This document shows, piece by piece, positions 62,603 to 64,000 of a stretch of DNA of 64,000 nt. The position numbers and the translations under genes were made by a program. The notes beneath the pieces are model-generated. The model was not told the origin of the DNA. It searched no databases and saw nothing but the letters and a program-made list of their open reading frames with translations. How positions within the stretch are numbered: position 1 is the first letter of the stretch; each line of letters opens with the position of its first letter. The DNA comes from CAVRUD01 sp963849635 (lineage in GTDB: Bacteria > Chloroflexota > Chloroflexia > Thermomicrobiales > UBA6265), in assembly GCA_963849635.1 (NCBI GenBank), contig CAWKIA010000029.1:62001-126000 (forward strand). The letters are read 5' to 3'.

Positions 62603-63516
62603 CCGATGTCGCCGCGGAACCATTGAGCAGTCAGGTCCAGCAAGCCGGCCAGAACGGCCAGACTGGCCAGAGTGATGCCGTGCCGTGGTCGATGAGCGCC
62701 TGGGAACAGGTCCAGCTTGCGCGGCACCGGGATCGACCCCGGATGCTCGACTACGTCACGGGTCTGACCCGCGACTTCATCGAGCTCCACGGCGACCGCA
62801 CCTTCGGCGACGACCGCGCCCTGCTCGGTGGCATCGGCCGCTTTGGCGATCGCTCGGTGATGATCCTTGGTCACCAGAAGGGCCGCGACACCAAGGAGAA
62901 CTTGGAGCGGAATTTTGGTATGTCGCGCCCGGAGGGCTATCGCAAGGCAGTTCGGCTGCTCCGCCAGGCGGAAAAGTTCGGCATGCCGGTCGTCACGCTG
63001 ATCGACACGCCCGGAGCCGAGCCAAACATCGGCTCGGAGGAGCGGGGGCAGGCGACCGCGATTGCCGAGAGCATCTTGACCATGTCTGACTTGCGCGTGC
63101 CGATCGTCGCGGTCGTGATCAGCGAGGGTGGCTCGGGCGGGGCGCTGGCGATTGGGGTGGCCGACCGCGTCCTGATGTTGGAGCACGCGATCTATTCGGT
63201 GATCTCACCGGAAGGCGCCGCAGCCATCCTGTGGAAGGATGCGGCCAAGGCGCCGGACGCCGCGGCGACGATGCGGATCACCGCTCGGGATCTGCTCGGC
63301 TTCGGGATCATCGACGAGATCGTCGCGGAGCCGATCCCTGCCCACGAAGCGCCGAGGGCTGCGATCCGGGCTACGGGTGACGCAATCAACCGTGCCTTGG
63401 ACGAACTCGACGGCCTGCTCGGCGAGCCGAACGGTCTTGACGAACTCCTCCAGGCCCGGCACGACAAGTTCCGCCAGATCGGCGTCTGGCGCGACGCCGG
63501 TCATCAGGCCGGGTAA
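62599..63516 (+). CDS. accA: Acetyl-CoA carboxylase carboxyltransferase subunit alpha
   Basis: 305 residues. After a short Gln/Ser-rich start come WEQVQLARHRDRPRMLDYVTGLTRDFIELHGDRTFGDD, GHQKGRDTKENLERNFGMSRPEGYRKAVRLLRQAEKFGMPVVTLIDTPGAEP, VIVAVVISEGGSGGALAIGVADRVLMLEHA and YSVISPEGAAAILWKDA, all AccA hallmarks. Partner of AccD in the carboxyltransferase complex, cytoplasmic. GTG start overlaps the accD stop by 4 bp, the usual coupled arrangement. Confidence 0.96.
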   Translation: MTDVAAEPLSSQVQQAGQNGQTGQSDAVPWSMSAWEQVQLARHRDRPRMLDYVTGLTRDFIELHGDRTFGDDRALLGGIGRFGDRSVMILGHQKGRDTKENLERNFGMSRPEGYRKAVRLLRQAEKFGMPVVTLIDTPGAEPNIGSEERGQATAIAESILTMSDLRVPIVAVVISEGGSGGALAIGVADRVLMLEHAIYSVISPEGAAAILWKDAAKAPDAAATMRITARDLLGFGIIDEIVAEPIPAHEAPRAAIRATGDAINRALDELDGLLGEPNGLDELLQARHDKFRQIGVWRDAGHQAG

Positions 63517-63555
63517 TGTCCGTTTGCAACTGGAACGTCGTGTGAGGCGACCGGA

Positions 63556-63873
63556 CTACCGTGCGAGTTGGACGCTCGGGGGCGGTTCCGTGTCGATGTG
63601 CCCGCCGCGAATCGTGCGCAAGACGACCGGGTCGACGTTGAGGCGATGGGCGAGGATCGCCGCCTGGAAGTCGGTTTCAGCGTCGCGAATCTGCTGGATC
63701 TCATCGGCCGTCAAGGTGTCCCAGCGTCTAAGCCCCACGACGTCTGGGTGACGGGCAGGCAGGGGCGCATTACTGGTGCGGCTGCGCATCGCGCAGCGCT
63801 GACATCTGAACGCGGTGCTTGAGATCGGTTTGCCGCAATCGAGGCAAAAGTTCGTGGGGCGTCGGTCACCCAT
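63556..63873 (-). CDS. Small protein with N-terminal zinc ribbon
   Basis: 105 residues from ATG 63873; the frame opens at 63921 but the family-like part starts later. Zinc-ribbon cysteines occur as NFCLDCGKPIS...RCQRCAM (two Cys pairs, about residues 8-28). The rest is helical, with LTADEIQQIRDAETDFQAAILAHRLNVDPVVLRTIRGGHI resembling a helix-turn-helix, so it may bind DNA. The combination is not one I recognise as a named family. Convergent with accA, 39 bp away. The end of the window (63874-64000) contains no gene that I can support. Confidence 0.6.
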   Translation of the reverse strand: MGDRRPTNFCLDCGKPISSTAFRCQRCAMRSRTSNAPLPARHPDVVGLRRWDTLTADEIQQIRDAETDFQAAILAHRLNVDPVVLRTIRGGHIDTEPPPSVQLAR

Positions 63874-64000
63874 CGGCAGTCCTGTTCTCCTAAGCGACTG
63901 GCGAGGTGCGGTCCCTGCCATGACACCGAAGAACGCATGCCGAATGCCACGCTTTGTGGTTGGAGGTACCGTGGTGTGAAGGACCTTTGGAGCAGTCGTC

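Noticed and set aside
1..64000. tRNA, rRNA, CRISPR, prophage or integrase
   Set aside because: No T-loop/acceptor pattern, no repeat-spacer array, no integrase or phage structural gene was seen on either strand.

Overview
The window is 64 kb of high-GC bacterial chromosome with about 60 genes in short operons on both strands. Protein families and intergenic style suggest a Chloroflexota member, most likely a Thermomicrobia/Sphaerobacter-type lineage. The pointers are Tat-exported sugar and peptide binding proteins, enolase-superfamily sugar-acid dehydratases, Uma2 and HipA_2/DUF3037 genes, secreted cupredoxins, and many C/G-rich palindromic intergenic repeats. This placement is an inference, because there is no rRNA or other phylogenetic marker in the window. 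No rRNA, tRNA, CRISPR array or prophage was seen.

Layout. 0-11.4 kb: end of an unknown gene, HipA_2 kinase + DUF3037 pair, a zinc-ribbon/TPR/beta-propeller membrane protein, a large exported glucosaminidase, DCC protein, GNAT, azlCD branched-chain amino-acid exporter with a divergent XRE/MmyB regulator, a broken GT39-type membrane glycosyltransferase, isochorismatase-like hydrolase and DUF2283. 11.4-16.9 kb: sucAB (2-oxoglutarate dehydrogenase E1/E2) and a Phd-PIN toxin-antitoxin pair. 17-24.2 kb: a sugar-uptake and catabolism operon (binding protein, two permeases, two TIM-barrel isomerases, Gfo/Idh/MocA dehydrogenase) with a divergent AraC regulator and no ATPase. 24.6-31.1 kb: VOC protein, DinB-like protein, four-helix-bundle protein, a large NB-ARC LuxR regulator, and a DUF47-PiT phosphate transport pair.

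31.3-39 kb: a second catabolic island in which a family-5 binding protein and two Dpp-type permeases are flanked by a glucarate-dehydratase-like and a D-tartrate-dehydratase-like enzyme, again without an ATPase. 39-46 kb: SnoaL-like protein, fabI, M19 dipeptidase, proline iminopeptidase, a Tat-exported SH3b protein, a second PIN toxin-antitoxin pair and nitronate monooxygenase. 46-57 kb: BTAD regulator, a secreted acidic-linker cupredoxin fusion, MOSC, MFS exporter, apt, a duplicated-module secreted protein, LCP ligase, GNAT and another secreted cupredoxin-like protein. 57-64 kb: tyrS, a decayed REP-associated transposase (RAYT) with its apparent cognate repeats, a beta-propeller glycosidase, Uma2, accDA and a small zinc-ribbon protein.

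Two window-wide peculiarities matter to any reader. First, at least ten genes are interrupted by frameshifts that are each repaired by removing one base (two bases in one gene), always in the same direction, and several repaired genes recover typical family lengths. This looks like uncorrected insertion errors in the assembly rather than gene decay. Second, about 430 bp at 34.48-34.91 kb is a pyrimidine-only then A/T-only block sitting exactly at the apex of a dispersed palindromic repeat, most easily explained as assembly or base-calling junk. Coordinates of frameshifted genes below span the reconstructed gene.
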